Source: Deinococcus sp. (GTDB taxonomy: Bacteria; Deinococcota; Deinococci; Deinococcales; Deinococcaceae). From it: a DNA stretch of 22,255 nucleotides. A program made the translations under genes and the position numbers. Under the pieces are notes generated by a model. The model had not been told where the DNA came from. It did no database searches and saw nothing but the letters and a program-made list of their open reading frames with translations. The stretch lies in the NCBI RefSeq assembly GCF_025362455.1, contig NZ_JANYGJ010000083.1, positions 1-22,255 of the forward strand, read 5' to 3'. Shown piece by piece: positions 14,255 through 21,767 of this stretch (position 1 is the first letter of the stretch; every line of letters starts with the position of its first letter).

Positions 14255-15331
14255 ATGACCCAAGCTCTCCCCTCTCACACCTTCAGCCCAGCCCGCTTCA
14301 GCCCCCACCGCTTCAGCGTGGCGCCCATGCTCGACTGGACCGACCGCCACTGCCGGGCCTTTCACCGCAGCCTGAGCACTCGCGCGCTGCTGTACACCGA
14401 GATGATCACCACCGGGGCGCTGCTCAACGGCGATCAGGCGCGGCATCTGGACTTTTCGAACATCGAGCATCCCGTCGCGCTGCAACTCGGCGGCAGCGAC
14501 GCGGCAGCGCTTGAGCAGTCGGCGCGGCTGGGCGAGGCGTGGGGCTACGACGAAATCAATCTCAACTGCGGCTGCCCGTCCGAGCGGGTGCAGAGCGGGG
14601 CTTTCGGCGCCTGCCTGATGGCCACGCCCGACGTGGTGGCACGCGGCGTCGCGGCCATGCGCGGGGCGGTCAGCATTCCCGTGACGGTCAAACACCGCAT
14701 CGGCATCGACGACCTCGACAGCTACGAGCATCTGGTGAAGTTCGTCTCCATGGTGGCGGAGGCGGGCTGCGACACCTTCATCGTCCACGCCCGCAAAGCC
14801 TGGCTGAGCGGACTGTCGCCCAAAGAGAACCGGGAGATTCCGCCGCTACGATACGACGTGGTGCAGCAGCTCAAGGCCGACTTTCCGGCCCTGAACATCG
14901 TCTTGAACGGTGGTCTTCAAACCCTTGAGGACGCCCAACGAGCGCTGAGCTGGGCCGACGGCGCCATGCTGGGCCGGGCGGCGTACCAGAATCCGTACCT
15001 GCTGGCCGCCGTGGACTGGCAGATGTTCGGCGAGGACCGCTTGCCGCCCAGCCGCCGCGAGGTCATCGCAGCCTTCATCCCGTACATAGAAACGCAACTC
15101 GCCCAGGGCGTCTACCTGAGTCGGCTGCTGCGGCCCGTGCTGGGGCTGTTCGCGGGCCACAGCGGGGCGCGGCACTGGAAGCGCACCATCAGCGAGCAGG
15201 CGCACAGGCCGGGAGCCGGGCTGGAGGTTTTGCACGAGGCCCTGCGCGGCATTCCAGACGCCGTACTGGACACCCGCGAGCTGCTGCCGCCGCCGCGCCG
15301 AACGCAGCAGCTTGAGCAGGCCGCACGGTGA
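14255..15331 (+). CDS. dusA: tRNA-dihydrouridine(20/20a) synthase
   Basis: This FMN enzyme reduces uridines 20 and 20a in the tRNA D loop using NADPH. The 358-residue protein contains the Dus barrel motifs: VAPMLDWTDRHCRAFHR, LLYTEMITTGAL, ALQLGGSD, NLNCGCPSERVQ with the proton-donor cysteine (C107), VTVKHRIGID, FIVHARKAWLSGLSPKENREIPPL and NGGLQTLEDA, then the helical tRNA-binding domain. ARKAWLxGLSPKENR is characteristic of DusA rather than DusB or DusC. The start at 14255 follows GTG GCT GAG; TACACT at 14238-14243 would give a leader of about five bases. The N-terminal extension SPARFSPHRFS is encoded by a 15-bp tandem repeat and precedes the conserved core, so it is probably dispensable. 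Confidence 0.95.
   Translation: MTQALPSHTFSPARFSPHRFSVAPMLDWTDRHCRAFHRSLSTRALLYTEMITTGALLNGDQARHLDFSNIEHPVALQLGGSDAAALEQSARLGEAWGYDEINLNCGCPSERVQSGAFGACLMATPDVVARGVAAMRGAVSIPVTVKHRIGIDDLDSYEHLVKFVSMVAEAGCDTFIVHARKAWLSGLSPKENREIPPLRYDVVQQLKADFPALNIVLNGGLQTLEDAQRALSWADGAMLGRAAYQNPYLLAAVDWQMFGEDRLPPSRREVIAAFIPYIETQLAQGVYLSRLLRPVLGLFAGHSGARHWKRTISEQAHRPGAGLEVLHEALRGIPDAVLDTRELLPPPRRTQQLEQAAR
14281..14320. repeat. 15-bp tandem repeat at the start of dusA
   Basis: CTTCAGCCCAGCCCG (14281-14295) and CTTCAGCCCCCACCG (14296-14310) are followed by a partial third copy beginning CTTCAGCG. They encode FSPARFSPHRFS in the non-conserved N-terminal tail. Confidence 0.6.
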
Positions 15332-15345
15332 GCGCTAGAGCAGAT

Positions 15346-15370
15346 GTCATAAAAAGACCCTTTTTATGAC
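15346..15370. repeat. AT-rich 11-bp palindrome between convergent genes
   Basis: GTCATAAAAAG (15346-15356) and CTTTTTATGAC (15360-15370) are perfect inverted copies around ACC. It sits 15 bases after the dusA stop and about 90 bases beyond the end of the opposite lipoprotein gene. It may act as a two-way transcription barrier, although the T-run is inside the stem. In the rest of 15332-15459 I see only a weak hairpin at about 15419-15440. Confidence 0.55.
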
Positions 15371-15459
15371 CGCGCGGAGCGAGTAGTGTTGACTGAGCAA
15401 GGCGCAGAATGGAGGCGCGGGGAGGCTGTTTTCCCCGTGGCGTAATTCGGAGTACTGCG

Positions 15460-16689
15460 CTAGGGTTTGGCGGCTTGCAGCGGCGGCAACCAGTCCAGCA
15501 GGCCCAGTTGGTCCTTGACCCAGCTCAGGGCGGTGCTGCCCGGATACGACACGGCGCTGTGGTCCTCGCGCACCGAGATGAAGGTGGCGATGTCGGTGCG
15601 GCTGCCACCGGGGCGCCTGTTGGGGGTCAGGTCGAACAGGTAGTTGACGTACAGGCCACCGTGGTAGCTGCCCGGCCCGGCCAGCGCCGCTGGAATGGGC
15701 CGGGCGGGCCAGCGTTTGCTCTGGACTTCCAGGTTCAGCGCCACGTTGGGCAGCACCAGGTCTTTGAGGTTGACTTGCGCCGCCGTGTTCAGCTTACCTT
15801 CGGCCAGCCCATCCCCGCTCAGCCCATCCCCGCTCAGCCAGTCGCGGACCGACACCTTGCCGCAGGCCCGCAGCGGCGAGCGCAGCGGGTCGGTTTTCCA
15901 GGCGCTGAGTTCGGGCAAGGCGGGTTGCCCGGCGCCTGTCTGCCCAGCACCAATCTGCCCGGCGCCTGTCTGCACCCCACCCGCCTGCCCGGCACCTTCC
16001 CTGACGGCGGCGCGGAGTTCAGCCCGGACCTCGGAGCCGTGATCGGCGCTCCAGGCCACGCAGTTGGTGTCGAGGTCGATCAGGGCCGCTACCGGCACCC
16101 GTGGATACAGGGCGCTCAGGTAATGCCCCCACACCGAGCCGTGCGAGTGGCCCACCAGAATGACGCGGGTGCCAGCCGGGCGGCCCACCGTCCAGGCCGA
16201 GGTCAGGCGCCCGTAGTCGCTGATGAGATCGAGTACGCCGCGCTGGGGCAGGGCCGAGCGGCGCGACTGGAAGGTGCGGGCGAGGCGCTCGGCGTAGCCA
16301 CGCACCTCGACCTTGAGGCCACGCGCCGCAAATACCCCGGCGATGGCGTCCAGGGTGCCGCGCTCGCTGAGGTAGTCCCAGTCGTCCTGCGGCGCCTGGC
16401 AGGGCGGGCCGCAGCGTCCGGAGATGCCGAAGATCAGCACGTCGGGGCTGCCGGGAACGCGGGCACCAGATCGGTCGGCATCAGTGTTATAAAACTCCGA
16501 TCCGAACAGCGCAGGCGACGCCGAGCTTACCGGGAAGTCGGGCCGGGTGCCGCTGGGCGCTGGTGTCGGCCCGCCAGCACCCGGCCCACCAGCACCCGGC
16601 CCACCCGTCAGCAGCGGCGCACAGCCGCTCAGCGTCAGTAGGGTCAGCAGCGGCAAGAACATAAACGGGGCGGCGCGGCGGGCAATCAT
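15460..16689 (-). CDS. Lipoprotein with alpha/beta-hydrolase (esterase/lipase-like) fold
   Basis: The 409-residue precursor has a signal peptide ending in a lipobox (L20-S21-G22-C23), so it should be acylated and anchored in the envelope. A glycine/proline linker of repeats (GGPGA units) follows. The nucleophile elbow is GHSHG at 180-184 with S182, preceded by the strand TRVILVGH; candidate acid and histidine partners are in AALIDLDTN and in VREDHSAVSYPG near the C-terminus. It is probably a serine esterase or lipase; the substrate is unknown. Two further in-frame repeat arrays interrupt the middle (GAGQT-type units, and LSGDGLSGDGL), probably as surface loops. A TAGACT box lies nine bases before the ATG. 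It lies downstream of the EAL gene on the same strand. Confidence 0.8.
   Translation of the reverse strand: MIARRAAPFMFLPLLTLLTLSGCAPLLTGGPGAGGPGAGGPTPAPSGTRPDFPVSSASPALFGSEFYNTDADRSGARVPGSPDVLIFGISGRCGPPCQAPQDDWDYLSERGTLDAIAGVFAARGLKVEVRGYAERLARTFQSRRSALPQRGVLDLISDYGRLTSAWTVGRPAGTRVILVGHSHGSVWGHYLSALYPRVPVAALIDLDTNCVAWSADHGSEVRAELRAAVREGAGQAGGVQTGAGQIGAGQTGAGQPALPELSAWKTDPLRSPLRACGKVSVRDWLSGDGLSGDGLAEGKLNTAAQVNLKDLVLPNVALNLEVQSKRWPARPIPAALAGPGSYHGGLYVNYLFDLTPNRRPGGSRTDIATFISVREDHSAVSYPGSTALSWVKDQLGLLDWLPPLQAAKP
15804..15833. repeat. Exact 15-bp duplication in the lipoprotein gene
   Basis: AGCCCATCCCCGCTC occurs twice head to tail. It encodes the SGDGL SGDGL part of the protein and preserves frame. 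Confidence 0.8.
15926..16000. repeat. Five-unit 15-bp array in the lipoprotein gene
   Basis: Units start at 15926, 15941, 15956, 15971 and 15986; the first and third are identical (TGCCCGGCGCCTGTC) and the fourth is the most diverged. The translated unit is G-A-G-Q plus one variable residue. All units keep the reading frame. Confidence 0.8.
16568..16610. repeat. 15-bp array in the lipoprotein N-terminal linker
   Basis: GGCCCGCCAGCACCC (16568-16582) and GGCCCACCAGCACCC (16583-16597) differ at one base; a partial third unit follows. They encode the GGPGA repeats directly after the lipobox. Confidence 0.75.
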
Positions 16690-16738
16690 GGCGCCCTCAG
16701 TCTAGCGGCTGCCCGGCCCAGGCTGGTCAGGACACTGT

Positions 16739-16774
16739 GTGCTGGCGGTCAGGTTGGTGCTGGCGGTCAGGTTG
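16739..16774. repeat. Exact 18-bp tandem duplication, intergenic
   Basis: GTGCTGGCGGTCAGGTTG is repeated exactly twice head to tail between the EAL gene and the lipoprotein gene. Its GTGCTGG core also appears, on the opposite strand, in the repeats of both neighbouring genes. Confidence 0.8.
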
Positions 16775-16803
16775 AGATGAGTCTCGTGGGCCTCGGTACA
16801 ATA

Positions 16804-16848
16804 GGTATCAGTGCAGCGGGTATCCGTGCAGCGGGTATCAGTACAGCG
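16804..16848. repeat. Three-unit 15-bp array containing the EAL gene stop codon
   Basis: Units at 16804-16818, 16819-16833 and 16834-16848 (consensus GGTATCAGTGCAGCG) differ by one base each. The stop codon of the gene ending at 16838 lies in the third unit. The other 16690-16837 sequence, beyond this and the 18-bp duplication, shows no gene. Confidence 0.8.
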
Positions 16849-19600
16849 GCGGTCCCGGCAGCGGCAACTCGCCGCCCGGCGCGGCGGCGCCCTGGAGACG
16901 GCAATGGTCTTCCAGGGCACGGGGGCTGAGTGCTTGCGCGTACAAAAAGCCCTGGCCCAGCGGGCAGCTCCACTCGCGCAGCAGCTCGGCTTGCTGCGGC
17001 GTTTCGATGCCCTCGGCCACCACCACCAGGCCGAGTTGCTGGCCCAGATTCACCAGTGTATGGGTCAGGGCGCTCAGGCCCTGGCTGCCGCCCAGATCGC
17101 GCACGAAGGAGCGGTCGATTTTGAGGACATGAATCGGCATCCGGCTGAGGTAACTCAGCGACGAGTAGCCGGTGCCGAAATCGTCGATGGCCAGCTTGAC
17201 GCCCTGGGCCGCTAGGGCGTGCAGTTGCCGGTGGGCGTGGGTGTCGCCGGGCATCAGCAGCGACTCGGTGACCTCCAGGGTCAGGTATTCCGGACTCAGC
17301 TTGGCGGCCCTCAGGGCGCTGGCCACCTGGGCGGGCAGCTCGCCGGTGGTAAATTGCTGCGCCGAAACATTGACGGCCATGCGCAGTCTCAGGCCCTCCG
17401 CGTGCCACTGCGCGAGCTGGGTGCAGGCCCGGCGCAGCACCCACTCGCCCAGGCTCAGCATCAGACCGCTCTCCTCGGCCAGGGCGATGAAGCGGTCAGG
17501 CGCGACGGCGCCGAGCTGCGGGTGAGCCCAGCGGGCCAGCGCCTCGACCCCCACCACCAGCCCACTGTCCAGATCGATCTGCGGCTGATAGGCCAGATGC
17601 AGGCCAGTCTCGTACTGACCAGCACCGTGCAGACCAGCACCGTACTGACCAGCACCGTGCAGCCCCGTGCCCGCCAGACCCGTGCCCGGCTCACCGGGGT
17701 CAGGGCTGAGCACCTGCTCCAGCGCCAGGCGCAGATCGGTTTCGAGCTGGAGCTGCTCGCTGACACGCTCGCGCAGTTCGGGGGTGAACACGCCGATGCG
17801 CACCTGGTCGTCGGGCTGCGGCATGGCCAGGTCGGTGAAACGCAGCAGCTCCGACACGCTGCTGGCCTGCTCCGGCCACAATGACAGCCCGATCCGCGCC
17901 GAGACCTGAAGCCGGTAGCCGCTCAGTTGCACCGGCCCGCTCAGGCAGGCCAGCAGCGCCTGGGCCGCGCCTCTGGCCTGCTCGGCGCCGACCACGCCCG
18001 GCAAGACCACCAGAAACTTGTCGCCGTACAGCCGCCCGGCGTACATCTCGCCACTCAAACTGACCTGAATGCGCTCGGCCAGCAGCCTGAGCAGTTCGTC
18101 GCCCGCCGCCGTGCCCACCGTGTCGTTGAGGCGCTTGAAGCGGTCGAGGTTGAGCTGCAAGGCCGCCAGCGGTCCACGCTGCATGTCGGCCTCCAGGCGC
18201 TGATTCAGGCCCCAGGAACCCAGCAGGCCGGTCAGCGGGTCGAGCAGCGCCCGGTCGCGCAACTGGTCGCGCAGCTCGTGTTGCTGGGCGGCCATGACCA
18301 GCAGCTCGGCGCTGTTGACCACGGCTTCCGGTGGCGCGGCGCGGCCCACCCGGATCAGGCCGTAGGATTCGCCGCCCGCGCCGCTCAGGGGCACCTCCCG
18401 CACGTTGAGCGGCGCGGCGTGCTGTTGCGACTCGAACTGCAATCGTTTGCCGCCCAGGCCCAGCTCCAGGCTGACCCAGCCGCCGAGCTGAAGTTCGAGC
18501 AGCGACAGCACCTGCGCCCCGACAGCGCTCAGCGGCTGGGCCTCGGCGACCTGCCGCAGCACGCTCTGGCGGGCCACCCCCTCGGCGTGGGCGGCGCCCA
18601 GGCGCTCCAGCATGCCGTTGAAGGCCAGCGCCAGGGTGTCGAGTTCGTCGTGGCCCTGGATGGTGATCGGCGAGACGCTGCTCTGAGCCTCGATGGTATT
18701 GACCGAGTGCTGAAGGCGCCGCAGCCGTCCGAGCAGCAGCCGGTCAAACAGGTGCAGCCCGCCCCAGGCGTACAGCAGCACCGTGACCATCACCACGCCC
18801 GCCAGCCCGATGACCAGCCACAGCGCCTGAAGGTGCAGCCTGCGCGGCGCGTGAACGTCGAGCAGCAGCGGCGACGCGGGAAGCTGCGCCACCAGCACGT
18901 GGCCCCCGATCAGCGCGTTGCTGCTGTTGAAAATCCCCAGTCGCTCGCTGCCCTGCGCCGCAGTCAGCTCGGCGTGAAAGTCGCTGCTCCGGGGCGTGAC
19001 CAGCCGGGTCAGGCGGCCCATAATCAGGCGACCTGAGCGCCCCTGGCCGTCGTCGTCGGTCACGGGCCGCACCGCGATCAGCAGCAGGCCGGACGGCCCC
19101 TGCCCAGACAACACATTCACCGCCGCGTCAAGGCTCTGCCCGGCCTTCAGGCGCTCCAGGTGCAGCGAGGCCACCGCCTGTGGCCAGAAGTCGGGCACCT
19201 GTGCTTGCCGGGCGGCGGCGGTCTGCCAGCGCACGCCCCTGAGCTGGCCTTCGAGCGTGCTGTACACGATCAGATTGACGTTCAGGCGATGCATGGCCGA
19301 TGGGGCGGCGTTGCGCTCAAGAAACTGGGGACTGCGCCCCAGCACGAACTGCTGCGCCTCTCCCCAGGCCGCCCAGTCTTCGGCAGAAAAACCGAGCGAC
19401 TGCTGCTGGCGCTTGAGGTCGCCGAGGACGGCCTGGGTCTGGTCGCCGAAGGCGATGGTCTCCTGAACGTCGGCCCAGCGCAGCAACTGGCCGCCCAGCA
19501 GCGGAATGAGCACGCCCAGCAGCGAGAGGGAAAACAGCAGCACCAGACCTTGAGCTTTCTGACGCACACTCAGAAATCGGAGGTCGGGCAGGCGTGACAT
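16838..19600 (-). CDS. CHASE4-HAMP-GGDEF-EAL protein, probable c-di-GMP phosphodiesterase
   Basis: The 920-residue membrane protein has TM1 at about 16-40, a periplasmic CHASE4-like sensor (FSAEDWAAWGEAQQF near residue 71), TM2 at about 255-285, a HAMP linker (LLLGRLRRLQHSVNTIEAQ to FNGMLERL), a region resembling a GAF domain, then GGDEF and EAL domains. The GGDEF signature is degraded to YGDKF (525-529), so cyclase activity is unlikely. The EAL domain looks active: E686 of EALARW, NVSAQQF, EVTES, DDFGTGYSSLSYL, KIDRSFV and EGIETPQQ. It should therefore degrade c-di-GMP in response to an outside signal, with the defective GGDEF domain perhaps sensing GTP. A 15-bp-repeat insert (GTGLA/GAGQY-type units) sits between GGDEF and EAL, and the C-terminus ends inside another repeat. 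No Shine-Dalgarno is visible at 19600. Confidence 0.92.
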   Translation of the reverse strand: MSRLPDLRFLSVRQKAQGLVLLFSLSLLGVLIPLLGGQLLRWADVQETIAFGDQTQAVLGDLKRQQQSLGFSAEDWAAWGEAQQFVLGRSPQFLERNAAPSAMHRLNVNLIVYSTLEGQLRGVRWQTAAARQAQVPDFWPQAVASLHLERLKAGQSLDAAVNVLSGQGPSGLLLIAVRPVTDDDGQGRSGRLIMGRLTRLVTPRSSDFHAELTAAQGSERLGIFNSSNALIGGHVLVAQLPASPLLLDVHAPRRLHLQALWLVIGLAGVVMVTVLLYAWGGLHLFDRLLLGRLRRLQHSVNTIEAQSSVSPITIQGHDELDTLALAFNGMLERLGAAHAEGVARQSVLRQVAEAQPLSAVGAQVLSLLELQLGGWVSLELGLGGKRLQFESQQHAAPLNVREVPLSGAGGESYGLIRVGRAAPPEAVVNSAELLVMAAQQHELRDQLRDRALLDPLTGLLGSWGLNQRLEADMQRGPLAALQLNLDRFKRLNDTVGTAAGDELLRLLAERIQVSLSGEMYAGRLYGDKFLVVLPGVVGAEQARGAAQALLACLSGPVQLSGYRLQVSARIGLSLWPEQASSVSELLRFTDLAMPQPDDQVRIGVFTPELRERVSEQLQLETDLRLALEQVLSPDPGEPGTGLAGTGLHGAGQYGAGLHGAGQYETGLHLAYQPQIDLDSGLVVGVEALARWAHPQLGAVAPDRFIALAEESGLMLSLGEWVLRRACTQLAQWHAEGLRLRMAVNVSAQQFTTGELPAQVASALRAAKLSPEYLTLEVTESLLMPGDTHAHRQLHALAAQGVKLAIDDFGTGYSSLSYLSRMPIHVLKIDRSFVRDLGGSQGLSALTHTLVNLGQQLGLVVVAEGIETPQQAELLREWSCPLGQGFLYAQALSPRALEDHCRLQGAAAPGGELPLPGPPLY
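17611..17685. repeat. 15-bp array between the GGDEF and EAL domains
   Basis: Five units start at 17611, 17626, 17641, 17656 and 17671. Units one and three are identical and units two and four are similar, so the array also looks like a 30-bp duplication. It encodes GTGLH/GAGQY-type pentapeptides in the inter-domain linker. Confidence 0.8.
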
Positions 19601-19689
19601 GGGGGCAGCTTAATGCGGAGATTGTCACTCCACTCTGTCAGGTCGGTTGTCCGCAACACAGTGTCCCAGAGTGAGCAGCAGGTGAGGGT

Positions 19690-20607
<918 letters not shown>

Positions 20608-20614
20608 GCCGCTC

Positions 20615-20620
20615 AGGCTA
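20615..20620 (-). promoter_or_regulatory. Candidate leaderless -10 box of aguB
   Basis: On the minus strand TAGCCT ends seven bases before the aguB ATG at 20607. No clear -35 is visible. The aguB start has no Shine-Dalgarno, which agrees with a leaderless transcript. Confidence 0.35.
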
Positions 20621-20634
20621 GCGCGGGGGCGTCA

Positions 20635-20675
20635 GCGCAGGTTCGTTCGGCTCACCTTCGGGCAAGGTTCTGCGC
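20635..20675 (-). promoter_or_regulatory. Nested hairpin right after the aguA stop
   Basis: GCGCAG and CTGCGC close a structure (20635-20640 with 20670-20675), enclosing ACCTT/AAGGT (20654-20658 with 20664-20668). It begins at the base after the aguA stop. It may end aguA transcripts, protect their 3' end or tune the ratio of aguA to aguB; no T-run is present. Confidence 0.35.
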
Positions 20676-21728
20676 TCACTCCCCCTTCCACGGCGCCCCC
20701 ACCGGCTGCTGCTGGGTGACGCAGTGAAACGAGCCGCCGCCCTCGATCAGCGCTCGGCTGCTCAGGCCGATGACCTCGCGGCCCGGAAACAGCGGACGCA
20801 GGATGTCCAGCGCCTGCTTGTCGTTGGCGTCGCCATACTGCGGCACGACCACGAAGCCGTTGCCGATGTAGAAGTTGGCGTAGGTCGGCGGTAATCTTCC
20901 CTCGGCGCCCTCCAGGCGGGCGGCGGGCAGCGGCAGACTGACCACGGTGAAGCTTCGGCCCTGGGCGCCTCGCATCTCGCTCAGCGCCTTGCGGTTGCGC
21001 TCCATGACGGCGTGATTCGCGTCGGCGGGGTCGGCCTCGGTGCTGGTGACGATGGTGTGTTCACAGGCAAAGCGGGTGATGGTGTCGATATGGCCGTCGG
21101 TGTGGTCGTTCTCCAGGCCGCCGCCGAGCCAGAGGAGTTTATTCAGGCCCAGATTGTCACGGAGCAGCGCGGCATAATCCGCTTCACTCAGCTCAGGGTT
21201 GCGGCCAGGGCTCAGCAGGCAGGAGCGGGTGGTCAGGGCCACGCCCGCCCCGCCGACTTCCAGGGCGCCGCCCTCGAAGACCTCCGGGCGCTGCCAGTAG
21301 TGCAGGCCCAGAACGTCGGCCACGTGGCCGGGCACGCCGTTGTCATGCTCGAATTCGAATTTGCCACCCCAGGCGTTGAAGCGCCAGTCGATCAGAGACA
21401 GTTGCTGGCCCCGCGTAACAAAAATAGGGCCGCTGTCGCGCAGCCACACGTCGTCGATGGCGCGGCGGTGGAAGGTCACGTCCGAGCCGCCTAGCCGCAG
21501 CCGGGCGTCATGCTCGCTCTCCTCGTCAGGCAGCAGCAACTGCACCGGCTCGAAGCGGGCGATGGTGCGGACCAGGGCGGTGAACTCGTCGCGCACGGCC
21601 CGCAACTTGCCGAACCAGAGGTCATCCCCCTGGGGCCAGCCCATCCAGGTGGCGGCGTGGGGCGCCCATTCCGGAGGCATGGTGAAGCCCAGGGCGTGTG
21701 GGCTGGGGGAAGCGGGAAGCAGAGTCAT
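20676..21728 (-). CDS. aguA: Agmatine deiminase
   Basis: AguA converts agmatine and water to N-carbamoylputrescine and ammonia. The 350-residue protein belongs to the guanidino-group-modifying superfamily: MPPEWAPHAATWMGWP at the start, DVWLRDSGPIFV, WRFNAWGGKF, LENDHTDGHID with the catalytic His/Asp, PPTYANFYIGN, and the nucleophile in GGGSFHCVTQQQP (C336). The start is the ATG at 21728, where the family N-terminus begins; the upstream open frame overlaps the opposite HD gene and is not coding. A TATTCT box ends six bases before the ATG, so the mRNA is probably leaderless. Together with aguB it completes agmatine to putrescine. No arginine decarboxylase is in the window. Confidence 0.95.
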   Translation of the reverse strand: MTLLPASPSPHALGFTMPPEWAPHAATWMGWPQGDDLWFGKLRAVRDEFTALVRTIARFEPVQLLLPDEESEHDARLRLGGSDVTFHRRAIDDVWLRDSGPIFVTRGQQLSLIDWRFNAWGGKFEFEHDNGVPGHVADVLGLHYWQRPEVFEGGALEVGGAGVALTTRSCLLSPGRNPELSEADYAALLRDNLGLNKLLWLGGGLENDHTDGHIDTITRFACEHTIVTSTEADPADANHAVMERNRKALSEMRGAQGRSFTVVSLPLPAARLEGAEGRLPPTYANFYIGNGFVVVPQYGDANDKQALDILRPLFPGREVIGLSSRALIEGGGSFHCVTQQQPVGAPWKGE

Positions 21729-21734
21729 TCGTCC

Positions 21735-21761
21735 AGAATACCGTCCCCGACACGCTATCCT
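21735..21761. promoter_or_regulatory. Overlapping divergent leaderless promoters (aguA and HD gene)
   Basis: The minus-strand box TATTCT occupies 21735-21740, six bases before the aguA ATG. The plus-strand box TATCCT occupies 21756-21761, six bases before the ATG at 21768. Only 15 bases separate the boxes, and the whole start-to-start gap is 39 bp. With a 17-base spacing each -35 would fall on the other promoter's -10 box. Confidence 0.55.
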
Positions 21762-21767
21762 CACGCC

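Noticed and set aside
16568..16600. A Chi-like GCTGGTGG octamer in the lipoprotein repeat
   Set aside because: It arises once from the repeat unit on the minus strand, and Deinococcus is generally described as lacking RecBCD, so no function is implied.
15926..17685. CRISPR-like arrays
   Set aside because: Units are 15 bp, directly adjacent without spacers, and mostly in frame within genes. They are minisatellites.
17927..19036. A 369-codon plus-strand ORF
   Set aside because: It is antisense to the GGDEF-EAL gene, is low-complexity in His, Gln and Arg, and shows no domain.
18996..19466. A 156-codon plus-strand ORF near the GGDEF-EAL gene start
   Set aside because: It is antisense to the CHASE4 region, has an Arg/Ser-rich shadow composition, and lacks a ribosome site.
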